Below are positions 45,988 to 56,404 of a DNA stretch of 64,000 nucleotides, in pieces; position 1 is the stretch's first letter; each line of letters opens with the position of its first letter. Below the pieces are notes generated by a model. That model had not been told where the DNA came from. It was given only the letters and a program-made list of their open reading frames with translations, and ran no database searches. A program made the translations under genes and the position numbers. The stretch comes from Corbicula japonica (lineage: Eukaryota; Mollusca; Bivalvia; Venerida; Cyrenidae). The DNA is taken from assembly GCA_038501625.1 (NCBI GenBank), contig JAZAYU010000362.1, forward strand, positions 124,001 through 188,000. Direction: 5' to 3'.

Positions 45988-46945
45988 CAAACGAGTGAGA
46001 TTGGATGTCGGAACAGAATCATGATAGGTTTTTATAAAAAGTGTTACATAATTGCATGTTAATTATATCTTTTGAAGTCTAAAGAACTCCTAATGGTCTT
46101 AATAAGCCATACTTCATAGTTCAACTAAGTTTTCCTAGTTTTTAGATCAGTCAACAAAAAGCAATATTTATAATTTACTGAAAAATAACACTATTTCTGG
46201 TATTTATGTTGGTGAAATTCTTGGCATAGTACTGAAATGTAACCATTATCTTATTTTATGGCAAAAAAAAAACAGTATCTAAAAATATTTCAGTTTGGTG
46301 CAGTATAAAACACTGACCGATTCACACCACCTATTTCGATGGAATGGGTAGAACGCTGCCAGAACACAGTTCTGACGCACTCGATTGGAGTTCTCCCTGT
46401 TCTTAATGTCGGAATTTCCAATCGAGCACGCTCCGACTTTTGCGGGAAAGGCTGTCTGTAAACAAAAGTTTACAAAAAGCTAGTCGGTCATTAGCATACA
46501 CTTTCAACCAAAAATGTATTCCAAAATCTAGAGTTCAACAACAAAATTTCGTCACTGTCCTAGGGTGGGGGGATGAGCAGCCTGACAGGGACTCAAATTA
46601 TTAAATTAACTATTCTGATCTTCAACAATTTCGTTAGAATGCTGAACTTAGACATGTAATATTGGTGGTTCTCGCACATTTTCCTGTTTTTGTTTGTTAG
46701 TTTTAATGATGTCAATTTCAGTGTATGCCATGTTAGATGACATTATGCGGGTTTCAAAAAATCTCATGTCCATGCATTGACTTTAGAAAATTGATGAACA
46801 CTTCTACCCATGTGTTAATTTTAAAAATGTCTTTCTTGTGGTATAAATCACCAAACATACGGTCGTGAAACAGTAGAGGCTTATAGTAAACGAGGAGATG
46901 TTTTAAACAAGCATTTGGGAGGAAACGAATGCTCAGAACTTGCTT
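45988..46945. other. Unassigned sequence with an antisense open frame
   Basis: A minus-strand frame (stop at 46754) reads FLPNACLKHLLVYYKPLLF, then HKKDIFKINTWVEVFINFL. It is cut by the LINE insertion point and continues open on the far side of the LINE. I do not recognise it. GCGTGCTCGATTGG-type sequence near 46420 is inverted relative to 44289. Confidence 0.3.
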
Positions 46946-46959
46946 AATTGTCAAAATAT
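46946..46959 (+). other. LINE target-site duplication, left copy
   Basis: AATTGTCAAAATAT; the same 13-14 bp directly follow the poly(A) tail at 53930-53943. The left edge, CTT/AATT, fits a TT/AA-type nick by an L1-like endonuclease. Confidence 0.85.
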
Positions 46960-47490
46960 ATGACATTGTGACGATCACGTGACAAGTGAAATCATGTAGT
47001 AAACACGGGGGAGTTTATTTTGGAAAATTAAAGCTTAAAGTGAAATGATAAATAATATGGATATAGTGAGAATGTGGAACTTATGATGATCTTTCAAACG
47101 GTATGAACAATTACGTTATTCACGAATCGAATAAAGTAAAATTTTAAGTTTTTCCATAAACAAAAGGTTCCGCCATCTTGGATACTTGATAAATATCATG
47201 AACACTTGGTGAAAAATTGACGAGACCTGATGAAACCTGATAAAACCTGATCATTGTTAAATGCAGAGCATTTCGAAGTATATATAAGACTTCTTAACGG
47301 TTTAACGGTATTGTGCAACGGTAATCAACAGTAATCAATTAACATTTCTCGTGCAAAGCAAACAATAGCCATTGTATTTAAATACAAAAAATCTCGGATC
47401 AAAACCTCCCACACTAGGATTACTGTGATTATTGACACAAATAATGAGCATTCCGGGTGGCGAATGACGTAATGATGAAGTTGCTTAAGC
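46960..47490 (+). promoter_or_regulatory. LINE 5' UTR / presumed internal promoter
   Basis: L1-type elements start transcription from within their own 5' UTR. This one begins ATGACATTGTGACGATCACG and holds CACGTGAC near 46976 and CCGCCATCTTGG at 47170-47181, which matches the YY1-binding consensus. Promoter function is inferred from element class and not demonstrated. Confidence 0.5.
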
Positions 47491-48528
47491 ATGAGCGCAA
47501 ATAATAAAAGAGCGCTATCTTCTACTGCGAGCGAAAGTGAGGCAAATTCAAGCTTATTAGATAATAGTGTATTTAAAGATTCAGATAAAACTGAAAGTAA
47601 GAAAAAGAAAAAAGGCAAGCAAGATAATAAAAAACAGAAAACACTAGATACTTTTGTCGAAAAAATGGCAGAGAAAGGTAACTCGGATAGCAATCCAGTT
47701 GAAAGAAAACTCGATGAAATCAGCCGTAAATTATCAGATGTCCTCACCAAGAGTGACAGTTCTTTCATAAGAGACATCATCAAAAATATGTTAATAGACA
47801 TGAAAGACCAAATACTGAGCTCCATTACCAGAAGAGTGGAAGTTCTAGAAAGCCAAATATTCGACAAAAATTCAGAAACAGACAAGCTTAAGAAACAGCT
47901 AGAATCAAAACAATCTGAAATAGAGAAGCTCAAAGAAGAAAATCAAGATCTTAGAAATAAATTTGATCAAGAGATTTTGTCATCAAAAATGATTGCAAAT
48001 GAACAAGAACAATATAGCAGAAAAAATAACGTTCGAGTGCAAGGCGTTCCAGAAGACGAGGCGAAGGAATCGTCTGAAAACTGCACCAAGAAAACTTTAC
48101 AGCTGTTGAATGCTAAAATGGGAATAGATATAAAAGAGACCGACGTTGGGATAGCCCACCGACTCGGAAAATTTAAAGATGGTAAAAACAGACCAGTTAT
48201 TGTGCAATTTGTACGAAAACAGACAAAAATAAATATTATGAGTCAAACAAAGAAGCTGAAAGACACCGGAATATACATCAATCATGACTTGACCAAACTT
48301 AACAATGAGGTACTGGCTTCTTTGCGTCTCAAAGATAAGAAACGTGTAGAAAAGTGTTGGTTCTATGAAGGGAAAATATTTGCCGCCTTCAAAAATGAAC
48401 TCAGTCCTGAAATGGAGCCAATCACTAGACAAATACTTTTCAAGGAGTATAATTATTGGCTTGAATTACCTTGGCCTGAGAAAACATCTGTCATGGATAC
48501 CTCTTTGAGAAGTGAAAGAGACCAGTGA
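47491..48528 (+). CDS. LINE ORF1 protein (coiled-coil nucleic-acid chaperone type)
   Basis: 345 codons. A Ser/Lys-rich N-terminus with basic KKKKKGKQDNKKQK (about residues 36-49) is followed by a long charged heptad region (about 110-172; LESKQSEIEKLKEENQDL) expected to form a coiled coil. Then comes QYSRKNNVRVQGVPE (about 174-188), the counterpart of the R-x-N-(I/V)-R-(I/V)-x-G-(I/V)-P-E motif of L1 ORF1 proteins, and VGIAHRLGK (about 217-225), matching their A-H-R motif. The C-terminal part (PVIVQFVRK, then INHDLTKLN) fits the RNA-binding and C-terminal domains. In L1 elements this protein coats element RNA as a trimer. The ATG at 47491 is the first in frame. No breaks were seen. Confidence 0.9.
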   Translation: MSANNKRALSSTASESEANSSLLDNSVFKDSDKTESKKKKKGKQDNKKQKTLDTFVEKMAEKGNSDSNPVERKLDEISRKLSDVLTKSDSSFIRDIIKNMLIDMKDQILSSITRRVEVLESQIFDKNSETDKLKKQLESKQSEIEKLKEENQDLRNKFDQEILSSKMIANEQEQYSRKNNVRVQGVPEDEAKESSENCTKKTLQLLNAKMGIDIKETDVGIAHRLGKFKDGKNRPVIVQFVRKQTKINIMSQTKKLKDTGIYINHDLTKLNNEVLASLRLKDKKRVEKCWFYEGKIFAAFKNELSPEMEPITRQILFKEYNYWLELPWPEKTSVMDTSLRSERDQ

Positions 48529-49345
48529 GAAATACTCAATAGTTAGATTCTAACATAAACTCCTATACCTTATAGTGACTCGTGTTAGTATGTTATGAGT
48601 GTTATTAAACACCCAAGTTTGGTTTTATGAACATAATATCAAACCATGTATATTTATATATGCACACACTTTTTGTCTTTGCAATGTCTGTTTTAATAAC
48701 CTTCAATGCTATACGGCTGGATTTAAGTATGTTATGAGCGATCTTATATGCACAAGTTGGTTTTATATTATATTATCCAACCAATTGTATGTACATGTAT
48801 ATGCACATTTTTGTTTTGTAAAATTTCTTACATTTAATTTAACCTTCAACACTGCATGGCTGGACGTTCATAGACGAACTATCGAGTTTTTACCAAAGCC
48901 GTACACCAGTGAAGGTTACTTCCCTTTAATTAAAAACCCCATTTGTATGTAATTCGCATTTTTTCTATTTTCTTTTTGGAAAGCAGGACATATTAATAAG
49001 ACAGTTTATTTTTGTGTTGCACTTACAGGTCGTTATTAAATGTTATGCTATTCTACAATGAATTATGTTAAGATAGTATATAACTTAAAGCTTGATATTC
49101 CAAAAGTCCTTCTTACACAGTACTACAGTCTACACACCTTTTTCGTTTGTTATACTGTACTACAGTTTAACCATCTTTTCACTTTTTTTTGTTGTTGTTC
49201 ATTGTTTGTTTAGTACTTTTGTTGTTGTTTTTTTACAAGTGTTTAGTTGTAGCATCCTGTCATACAATGCACATGCATTTTATTGCTCATCTGTATTATG
49301 AATTACTTCACAGGCTCTTGTATAAACTTATTTTGAGGAATTACC
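48529..49345 (+). other. LINE inter-ORF spacer with a tandem duplication
   Basis: 817 bp, far longer than the spacers I know from mammalian L1. Two imperfect copies of about 138 bp lie inside (about 48589-48727 and 48728-48869). Both start AGTATGTTATGAG and both end near CCTTCAA-ACTG-ATGGCTGGA-type sequence. A 117-codon frame overlaps but has no domain features. How ORF2 is translated across this gap is not evident. Confidence 0.7.
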
Positions 49346-52300
49346 ATGGACATTAAAATACTGTCCGTAAACTGTAGAGGTTTAAACGGAGTAAAGAAAA
49401 GAATAAGTGTATTTCAATACTTAAAAAATATAGGGGGTCATATTTTTTGTCTTCAAGATACACATTTTACTCAAGATTTGAATAAACAAATATACTCAGA
49501 ATGGGATGGGGAATGCATATGCAGTTTTGGATCATCCAGTTCCAGAGGAACAGCAATATTATTTTCAAAAAACCTGGAATATAAGATTCATAAACAATTA
49601 ATTGACACTGACGGTAACTATGTATTATTAGATTTGTCTATTGAAGATAAGAGAGTTACTCTTCTTAATGTGTATGGACCAAATTCAGATAATCCAATAT
49701 TTTATGATGAAGTTTTTAAACTAGTAGATTCAATTGGCAATGACAATTTGATCTTTTGTGGTGATTTTAATTTAGTCATTGATCCAAGTATGGACTATTA
49801 TAACTATAAAGCAATAAATAATAAAAGAGCAAGAGATAAAGTACTATCTTATATGACACAAAATGAACTATATGACTGTTTTAGAGAACTAAATCCAAAC
49901 TTGAGAAGGTATACATGGAGAAGAAATAATCCTTTACAACAAGCAAGATTAGATATGTTTTTAATATCTAGTTATCTCTTACAATTTATTAGTAAGTGTG
50001 AGATAATACCAAGTTTACAGTCTGACCACTCTGCTGTATGTATAAACATTAAGTTTAATGATTTTAAACATGGTAAAGGTCTTTGGAAACACAACAACTC
50101 ACTCCTTAAAGAACTGGCATATTTAAATTTAATTAATAGTAAAATTGATGATGTTAAGAGACAATATGCTATACCAATTTATAATAAAGACAAAATAAAT
50201 GATATACCAAATGAAGAAATACAATTTACAATAAATGATCAATTATTTCTTGATACATTACTTATGGAATTGAGAGGCAAATCTATATCATATGCATCAT
50301 TTAAAAAAAAAGATAGTGTCAACAAAGAAAAACAAGTTTTAGAACAGATAAAAAAGATTGAATGCGACTTAAATAATGATAAACTAGAAGAACTGCAATT
50401 ACTCAGAGAGGAACTTAAATCTATTCAGGATAAAAAACTTGAAGGCTTTATGATAAGATCTAGGGTCAAAGATATATTAGAAGGAGAAAAGCCTAGCAAC
50501 TATTTTTGTAATCTAGAAAAGAATGCATATACTTCCAAAACAATAAATATCCTACAATCAGATGATGGAAAACTTATTACAAACCAGGTAGAAATACTTA
50601 AAGAATGTGAAAAATTCTATGCAAACCTATTTAAAGAGAAGAAACAATTTTCAAAAAGTAATTTTACTGATTTTACCAATGGTATATCTGCACCTAAACT
50701 TACAATGTCAGAACAAGTAAAACTTGAAGGATTAATCACTTACAAAGAAGCAAGTCAGGTTTTACATAAAATGAAAAATAATAAAAGTCCTGGTACTTCT
50801 GGCTTTGGAGCAGAATTTTTTAAAATATTTTGGAATAAACTTGGTGTATTTGTAGTAAGAGCTCTTAACCATGCATTTCTTTCAGGAAACCTATCAGAAA
50901 CTCAGTCACAAGGTATTATAACCTGCATTCCAAAAGAAAATAAACCCAAAGACTCTCTTAAAAATTGGAGACCTATTACTCTTTTGAACACTGTTTATAA
51001 GATTGGTTCTGGCTGCATAGCAAATAGAATTAAAAGTGTATTAGACAAACTTATAAGTAAAGAGCAAACTGGGTTCATATCAGGTAGATACATTGGAGAA
51101 AATACTAGGTTAATATATGATATTATGCAACACACTGAGGAAAAAAATCTAAATGGTCTCCTTCTTTTAATTGACTTTGAAAAGGCTTTCGATTCCTTAT
51201 CCTGGACCTTTATCCAAAATACATTCAACTTTTTCAACTTTGGACCTTCTATACAAAACTGGTTTAAAATCTTCTATCAAAATGCAAAATCTGCAATAAT
51301 ACAATGTGGATTCCTGTCCAATTTCATACCAATAAGCCGCGGTTGCAGACAAGGTGATCCCTTGTCCAGCTACATTTTTATTTTATGTGCTGAGATTTTG
51401 TCATTAAAAATAAGAAATAATAATAATATAAAAGGTATTACCATAAACAATTATGAACACAAAATTTCACAGTTCGCAGATGATACAACATTAATTTTAG
51501 ACGGAACAAAAACATCATTAGACGAGACATTAAACATATTATCTGAATTTGCAATTATCTCAGGATTAAAAGTAAATTTCGAAAAGACCAAAGTTGTATG
51601 GATTGGCAGAAAAAAATTCAGCAGTGACAGCATTAAAACAAGATGGAAACTTGCATGGAATCAATCTACTTTTAGAATGCTAGGAATAGATTTTCATGTT
51701 GATCTTACTAAAATGATACATATAAACTACTCTGAAAAAATAATAAATGTAAGAAAAATGATTACTTCTTGGAAAAGAAGAATACTGACACCCATTGGAA
51801 AAATTACTGTCATTAAAAGCCTACTTCTTCCCATCTTCATTCAAATATTTACAGTATTACCAACTCCTCCAGATAACATTATAAATGACATAAATAACAT
51901 CTTTTTTGATTTCATTTGGCAAGGAACAGTCAAAATAAAACATGAAGTTTTAATACAAGATTATTGTGATGGAGGTTTAAAAATGATAAACACTTCCGCA
52001 TTCATAAAAGCACTTAAATTAACTTGGTTAAGAAGATTTGTTAAAGGAGGAGTTTGGACAAATATCCTAATAGAAAAAGTAGAATTAAATAAACTTTATA
52101 ACTGTGGTAAAAATTATGTTGACAAAATTGTTGCAAAGTTTAAAAATGAGTTTTGGAAAGATGTTTTTAAAGCATATTCAGAGTTTACTGAAATCAAGAC
52201 AAATAACCAAGACAAACAATTCATAGGTAATACACCACTATTTGAAAACCACAGAATTCTAGTAGGCAATAAAAGTTTATTTTTAAAACATTGGTTTGAT

Positions 52301-53113
52301 GTAGGTGTACATTTCATTTCAGACCTTATACATTTCCCTGTTGGTGAATTTTATACAATCGAAGAACTAAATGATAAATACAAACTAAAAACAAATTTCT
52401 TAGAACTTCACGGTATATTAAATGCAGTTAAATTGTTTTTAAAGCAAAACAATAGTAACTTAAAGCAATGTTATATTGAAAAACCAAATTATCCATCTTC
52501 ACTGAGATACATTACAAAAGAAGAAAAAGGGTGTAAATCAATGTATCAATCTTTCAACATTAAAAGTGTAAATCCAACAAGCCAACAAAAATGGTCAGTG
52601 ATATTAAACTCAGAAATAGAACCTTCAGATTGGAAAATTTATTACCAGCTGCCATTCAAAATTACAACTGATACTAGCATACAGTGGTTTCAAGTAAGGA
52701 TTTTACATAGAATTATAGGAACAAATTATTTACTTTATAAAATGAAAATCAAAGACAACCCCTTTTGCACCTTTTGTAGAAAAGAATTAGAAACAATAGA
52801 GCATATTTTTTGGGAATGTGAAAGATCAAAACAATTATATACAATCTTGAAAAACCGATTCGAATCATTACCAGAAATAGATGAAACTGTAGCTATCTTT
52901 GGATTTAATAACAATAATCTTTTATCAGAAAATTTGCTGTTAACATACACAAAACTGTACCTTTACAAAAGCAAACAGCTGCAAATTAATCCGACAATGG
53001 ATGGATTAAAGAAATTTTTGAAATTGTATTACAGTTATAATAAAGAAGCTGCTGTTAAATGTAACAAACTAGCAGAATTCCTGGTATTGTGGAAATATAT
53101 TGATATATTTTGA
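49346..53113 (+). CDS. LINE ORF2 protein: AP-type endonuclease and reverse transcriptase
   Basis: 1255 codons with ATG in ACCATGG context. Endonuclease (about residues 1-235): NCRGLN, LQDTHF (about 36, Asp where L1 usually has Glu), GDFN (about 139), RLD (about 201-203) and SDH (about 226). Reverse transcriptase (about 460-780): NKSPGTSGFGAEF, NWRPITLLN, EQTGFISGRYIGENTR, the LIDFEKAFDSLSW block (about 608), RQGDPLSSYIF (about 667) and the catalytic FADD (about 710). C-terminus: a CTFC-x8-H-x4-C zinc knuckle (about 1141-1158). This enzyme nicks genomic DNA and primes reverse transcription at the nick. Length and domain order suit an L1/Tx1-type element; all key residues are present apart from the conservative Asp. 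Confidence 0.95.
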   Translation: MDIKILSVNCRGLNGVKKRISVFQYLKNIGGHIFCLQDTHFTQDLNKQIYSEWDGECICSFGSSSSRGTAILFSKNLEYKIHKQLIDTDGNYVLLDLSIEDKRVTLLNVYGPNSDNPIFYDEVFKLVDSIGNDNLIFCGDFNLVIDPSMDYYNYKAINNKRARDKVLSYMTQNELYDCFRELNPNLRRYTWRRNNPLQQARLDMFLISSYLLQFISKCEIIPSLQSDHSAVCINIKFNDFKHGKGLWKHNNSLLKELAYLNLINSKIDDVKRQYAIPIYNKDKINDIPNEEIQFTINDQLFLDTLLMELRGKSISYASFKKKDSVNKEKQVLEQIKKIECDLNNDKLEELQLLREELKSIQDKKLEGFMIRSRVKDILEGEKPSNYFCNLEKNAYTSKTINILQSDDGKLITNQVEILKECEKFYANLFKEKKQFSKSNFTDFTNGISAPKLTMSEQVKLEGLITYKEASQVLHKMKNNKSPGTSGFGAEFFKIFWNKLGVFVVRALNHAFLSGNLSETQSQGIITCIPKENKPKDSLKNWRPITLLNTVYKIGSGCIANRIKSVLDKLISKEQTGFISGRYIGENTRLIYDIMQHTEEKNLNGLLLLIDFEKAFDSLSWTFIQNTFNFFNFGPSIQNWFKIFYQNAKSAIIQCGFLSNFIPISRGCRQGDPLSSYIFILCAEILSLKIRNNNNIKGITINNYEHKISQFADDTTLILDGTKTSLDETLNILSEFAIISGLKVNFEKTKVVWIGRKKFSSDSIKTRWKLAWNQSTFRMLGIDFHVDLTKMIHINYSEKIINVRKMITSWKRRILTPIGKITVIKSLLLPIFIQIFTVLPTPPDNIINDINNIFFDFIWQGTVKIKHEVLIQDYCDGGLKMINTSAFIKALKLTWLRRFVKGGVWTNILIEKVELNKLYNCGKNYVDKIVAKFKNEFWKDVFKAYSEFTEIKTNNQDKQFIGNTPLFENHRILVGNKSLFLKHWFDVGVHFISDLIHFPVGEFYTIEELNDKYKLKTNFLELHGILNAVKLFLKQNNSNLKQCYIEKPNYPSSLRYITKEEKGCKSMYQSFNIKSVNPTSQQKWSVILNSEIEPSDWKIYYQLPFKITTDTSIQWFQVRILHRIIGTNYLLYKMKIKDNPFCTFCRKELETIEHIFWECERSKQLYTILKNRFESLPEIDETVAIFGFNNNNLLSENLLLTYTKLYLYKSKQLQINPTMDGLKKFLKLYYSYNKEAAVKCNKLAEFLVLWKYIDIF

Positions 53114-53901
53114 ACAATACATATATATATGGACTAAACTTTTGCAATGTTTAAATCAAATACTTTTAAATTATGTCCTTTAGTCATTGTTGAATAAACC
53201 AACAAAGCAATAATTCACATATACAAAATACTACACTAGTCATATAATTTAAATTTCAAATATCAGATAGTAATATTATACCAGTTTAAAGCTTCAGTCT
53301 TTTTTCCTCAAACCTTTAAATAATACAATGAAATACACAACTATATATTTTTTTAAACCTACCTGTGCTTAGAAAATTCAGTACTATGGGAATTATTGCT
53401 ACCACTGTAAAAACATTGTTATCGTTTTCTTTGTGAAGCACTGGTTCTTGTGGATTTAATTGATAGATCAACTTATATCAACTAATTGCTAAAATAGCAA
53501 TAACATTACAGTTTTATGATAAAACATACATTGGAATAAAAAAAACACATGAATTTAAGAATCCAAAAATCCTAACCTATTAACTAAAACCACAAGTATT
53601 ATGTGCCCATAAAAATAAATAAATAAAAGTACTCAATCTTTTTTTTTTTAATATAAATTCAGGCCAGAGTAATTCCATCATATGCTTGCATAAATGTCAA
53701 AAAATTTAATGACTGATGAACTACATGTTTATACTCCACTTAACTTGCATATGAATAGTATTTTGTTTTATAAATTGAGTTGTTTAAGGAATAAATACAC
53801 AATGTATATTTTCTTTGAATGCAATATGTTATATGTATGCTATAACTTATGTGTAATAATGTGTTTATTACAAATAAATGGGGTTACCCTTACGGGGCCT
53901 G

Positions 53902-53930
<29 letters not shown>
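53114..53930 (+). other. LINE 3' UTR and poly(A) tail
   Basis: AT-rich, ends TTACGGGGCCTG then about 29 A. AATAAA at 53873-53878 is placed 24 bp before the tail. Confidence 0.85.
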
Positions 53931-53934
<4 letters not shown>

Positions 53935-53943
53935 TCAAAATAT
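53930..53943 (+). other. LINE target-site duplication, right copy
   Basis: AATTGTCAAAATAT following the tail, identical to 46946-46959. The first A cannot be told from the tail. Confidence 0.85.
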
Positions 53944-53954
53944 TGTCTTTTAAA

Positions 53955-54175
53955 GAGAGATTTTGCCTTTTGCGCTTTCCAGTGCGAATGTTCTCAGAAG
54001 TTAACGGAAGTTTAGCGAAGTGAGGTGATCATTGTTTAAAGTAAAAAAAAATGGGGGGATCAGCGATTTTGCCATTTGTTTGCGATTTCCAGTGCAAATT
54101 TGGTGAATGTTATCAGAAGATACCGGAGGTTTAGCGAATGTGACATGGCCATTGTTTAAAGTAAACATATGAGAT
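53955..54175. repeat. Tandem duplication, two copies of about 110 bp
   Basis: Copy 1 has TTTTGCCTTTTGCGCTTTCC, AGTGCGAATGTTCTCAGAAG and CATTGTTTAAAGTAAA. Copy 2 has TTTTGCCATTTGTTTGCG, GAATGTTATCAGAAG and CATTGTTTAAAGTAAAC. Divergence is about 15-20 percent by eye. Confidence 0.75.
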
Positions 54176-55800
54176 CAGCATGGGCAATATTTTTATCTAA
54201 TATCATAAGTGTAGTCAATTGGGCGGCGCTACGCTAAAAGACAGTCATCAATACGACCAATAAGCTGCGGACGACAGAGATAAACGACTAGGATGGCCAC
54301 ATGAGGTTATGATTACACATTCAGCGTGGAAGCATCAATAATGATTTTGTTTATTGAACTTGTCTGATATCAATTTATAGGATAAATGACACGTTACCTC
54401 AGTTACAAGTACTTAGTTAGTCAAGTTTGTTGAAATATAATTTCAATCCATAATTACACACTTTTGCATTTCACGAGCGCACTATTGAAATAACCTGAGA
54501 TGCGAGAGTTTAAACCTAGTTGGTTTGATGACTACCCATGTCTTCATTAGTTATGAACATTACATTTTATCTTTTATTCGCAATTACTCATTTAGAGGGA
54601 CATTTATATACATGTATTATGCTCTTTCTCAAAGATTTGCATCAAAGTGCCTCGTTTTGAGCTTGTTGCACAAAAACTGCCATGTTTTTTTAGATCTATC
54701 TATTTCCCTGTCCTTTTGATATCCAAGTTGGAGCTCTAATTACGATGCGGTATTTTATGTTTTTGATATGCTTTAAAGTCTATAACAGGCTCAATGAAAC
54801 CGAGCCTGTAATATTTTCACATTTTTCGTCTTCGGTGGTTTTCAAAGTGACCTTTTAATCTATTTTAAGAAAACAAAACTTAAACGATTGTTTTGAAATA
54901 GCAACTTGGTAACCATTCTATACGTGCTTCTGTATTTTTATCATTTAAACTTTAACTATTTAATTTATGTTACAAAACTTTCGCCGCCATAAAGTTCAAA
55001 ACTTGCCCTTGAATATATGCATTATTAACGAAATACGAATTGATTTATTTTGATTCCCATATTCCCTCTCAAAACCGCATATATCTATGCGTTCTCTTCT
55101 TGGGGTCTATAGTGAACGGTTGGACTCGTCGCAGTTGCAATCCAAATTGAGTTTTACTTGTTAAAGATTTCCGGGGATGCCCGTGACCCCAATGACTGCT
55201 TCCCCATACACATGCAATATAACGGATCTGATTTCGGTCTTGGGATACTAAACGATAACATTATTTTGACAAGTACAGTAAGGTAGACAACACAAGCACT
55301 ATCATTTCTATGTAAGGGCGATCTACTAGAATATACTGTAAGGAATGCAAAACCAGCCTTTAAAGTAAAGAAAAAGTTGTTTTCAGAACTGTGGCATAAC
55401 GACAATTTTATGATGATAGATTAATTTAAATACAAATAGTGCTTCTTGAGTTCCTTTAATAGTTTTACAGAAAATCGTTCAAACAAAAACAAAAGATAAT
55501 AGCAGCATAAAGCTTAAGTGAAAGTAATAAATGCATCAGCATCCTAATTTATTGTTTACTGTCTTTTAACGCTCGTCAACTTCAAGTTTGACGAGATCTG
55601 CTGAACCAACTAAAACTACATTTTATGAATGTTGGTAATGAATACTGAATATTATAAGCGTGGCTTTTCTCTCAATGTACAAATAAGTATCAACTGTGGA
55701 AAGCTCTATGGTACCTCTTTGAGCATTCGCGTTAATGTAACATATTCATCAGATTCGCTGGTGCTTAAACAACGTAATTATTTCTACACGTCCTGAAAAA
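54176..55800. other. Unassigned sequence, nothing recognised
   Basis: Only short hairpins were seen, such as ACAGGCTC/GAGCCTGT near 54786 and CTCGTCAACTTCAAGTTTGACGAG near 55572. No coding or repeat assignment. Confidence 0.3.
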
Positions 55801-56008
55801 AAAATACGTCTACTAGAGACATGATTATTTATATTGATGTCTTTAGCCCGTACACGTATTCTTCATGTTTCAATAAATCAAACATCAGCCGTTCAACTTT
55901 GTTTGAATGCTTTAAAGTAACAGAATTGTACAATGTTTATATGTTCTCTTGTTTATATTTGTACATACAGAGAAATGTAAATGGAAATAAACTTGAAACT
56001 TGAAACAT
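55801..56008 (+). mobile_element. Possible LINE 3' tail fragment
   Basis: Ends TGTAAATGGAAATAAACTTG then AAACTTGAAAC, a short TTGAAAC tandem after an AAATAAA-type end. This resembles 3' tails of CR1/RTE-like LINEs. No protein remnant was recognised, and the left boundary is a guess. Confidence 0.35.
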
Positions 56009-56404
56009 CAACTAAATTCACAAATAGTTTGTCAGATACAGTCTGTGTGACTTTGATCGACAGAAACTGGCCATATCATTGACTTACATTGGTCCAAAAG
56101 TAAATACATGAACGAATACATACCTACTTATTCTTTTAATTTATTTGCTAATGACCGACTAGCTTTTTGGAAAGCTAAAACTTGTAACACCTTACATTGA
56201 ACTTAAATATAGTTTAAGACTGGTAGAAATATTGGAATTTTGTCACTTGAAATTTTCACTCTGCTACTAAAATTTTTGTTTTTAATTTTATCACTGAACA
56301 ACCAGTGTATGAATTGTTCAGGAAAAATTGAATTTTAAGATGGTATAAAGTTTGTGTCAAAATCTGGTTAATAACTGTAGAAAATCAAAGGTTAAAAACA
56401 GAAT
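56009..56404. other. Unassigned sequence with an inverted 23-bp match
   Basis: TGCTAATGACCGACTAGCTT (56146 on) is the exact reverse complement of sequence at 46474-46496. Nothing else was identified. Confidence 0.35.

Larger units (their letters stand above)
46960..53930 (+). mobile_element. Full-length L1/Tx1-type LINE with target-site duplications
   Basis: About 6.97 kb: 5' UTR of about 530 bp, intact ORF1 (47491-48528), an 817-bp spacer, intact ORF2 (49346-53113), a 790-bp 3' UTR with AATAAA at 53873-53878, and a poly(A) of about 29 bases. A direct repeat of 13-14 bp flanks the whole. Two undamaged long frames, an intact tail and perfect duplications show a recent insertion. All components for self-mobilisation are visible, though activity cannot be judged from sequence alone. 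It is on the strand opposite to the KIAA0319-like gene and lies right of that gene's first visible exon. Confidence 0.93.

Noticed and set aside
47325..47933. 202-codon minus-strand frame rich in Ser, Leu and Phe
   Set aside because: It is antisense to LINE ORF1, whose Lys/Glu/Ser-rich codons read backwards give exactly this composition.
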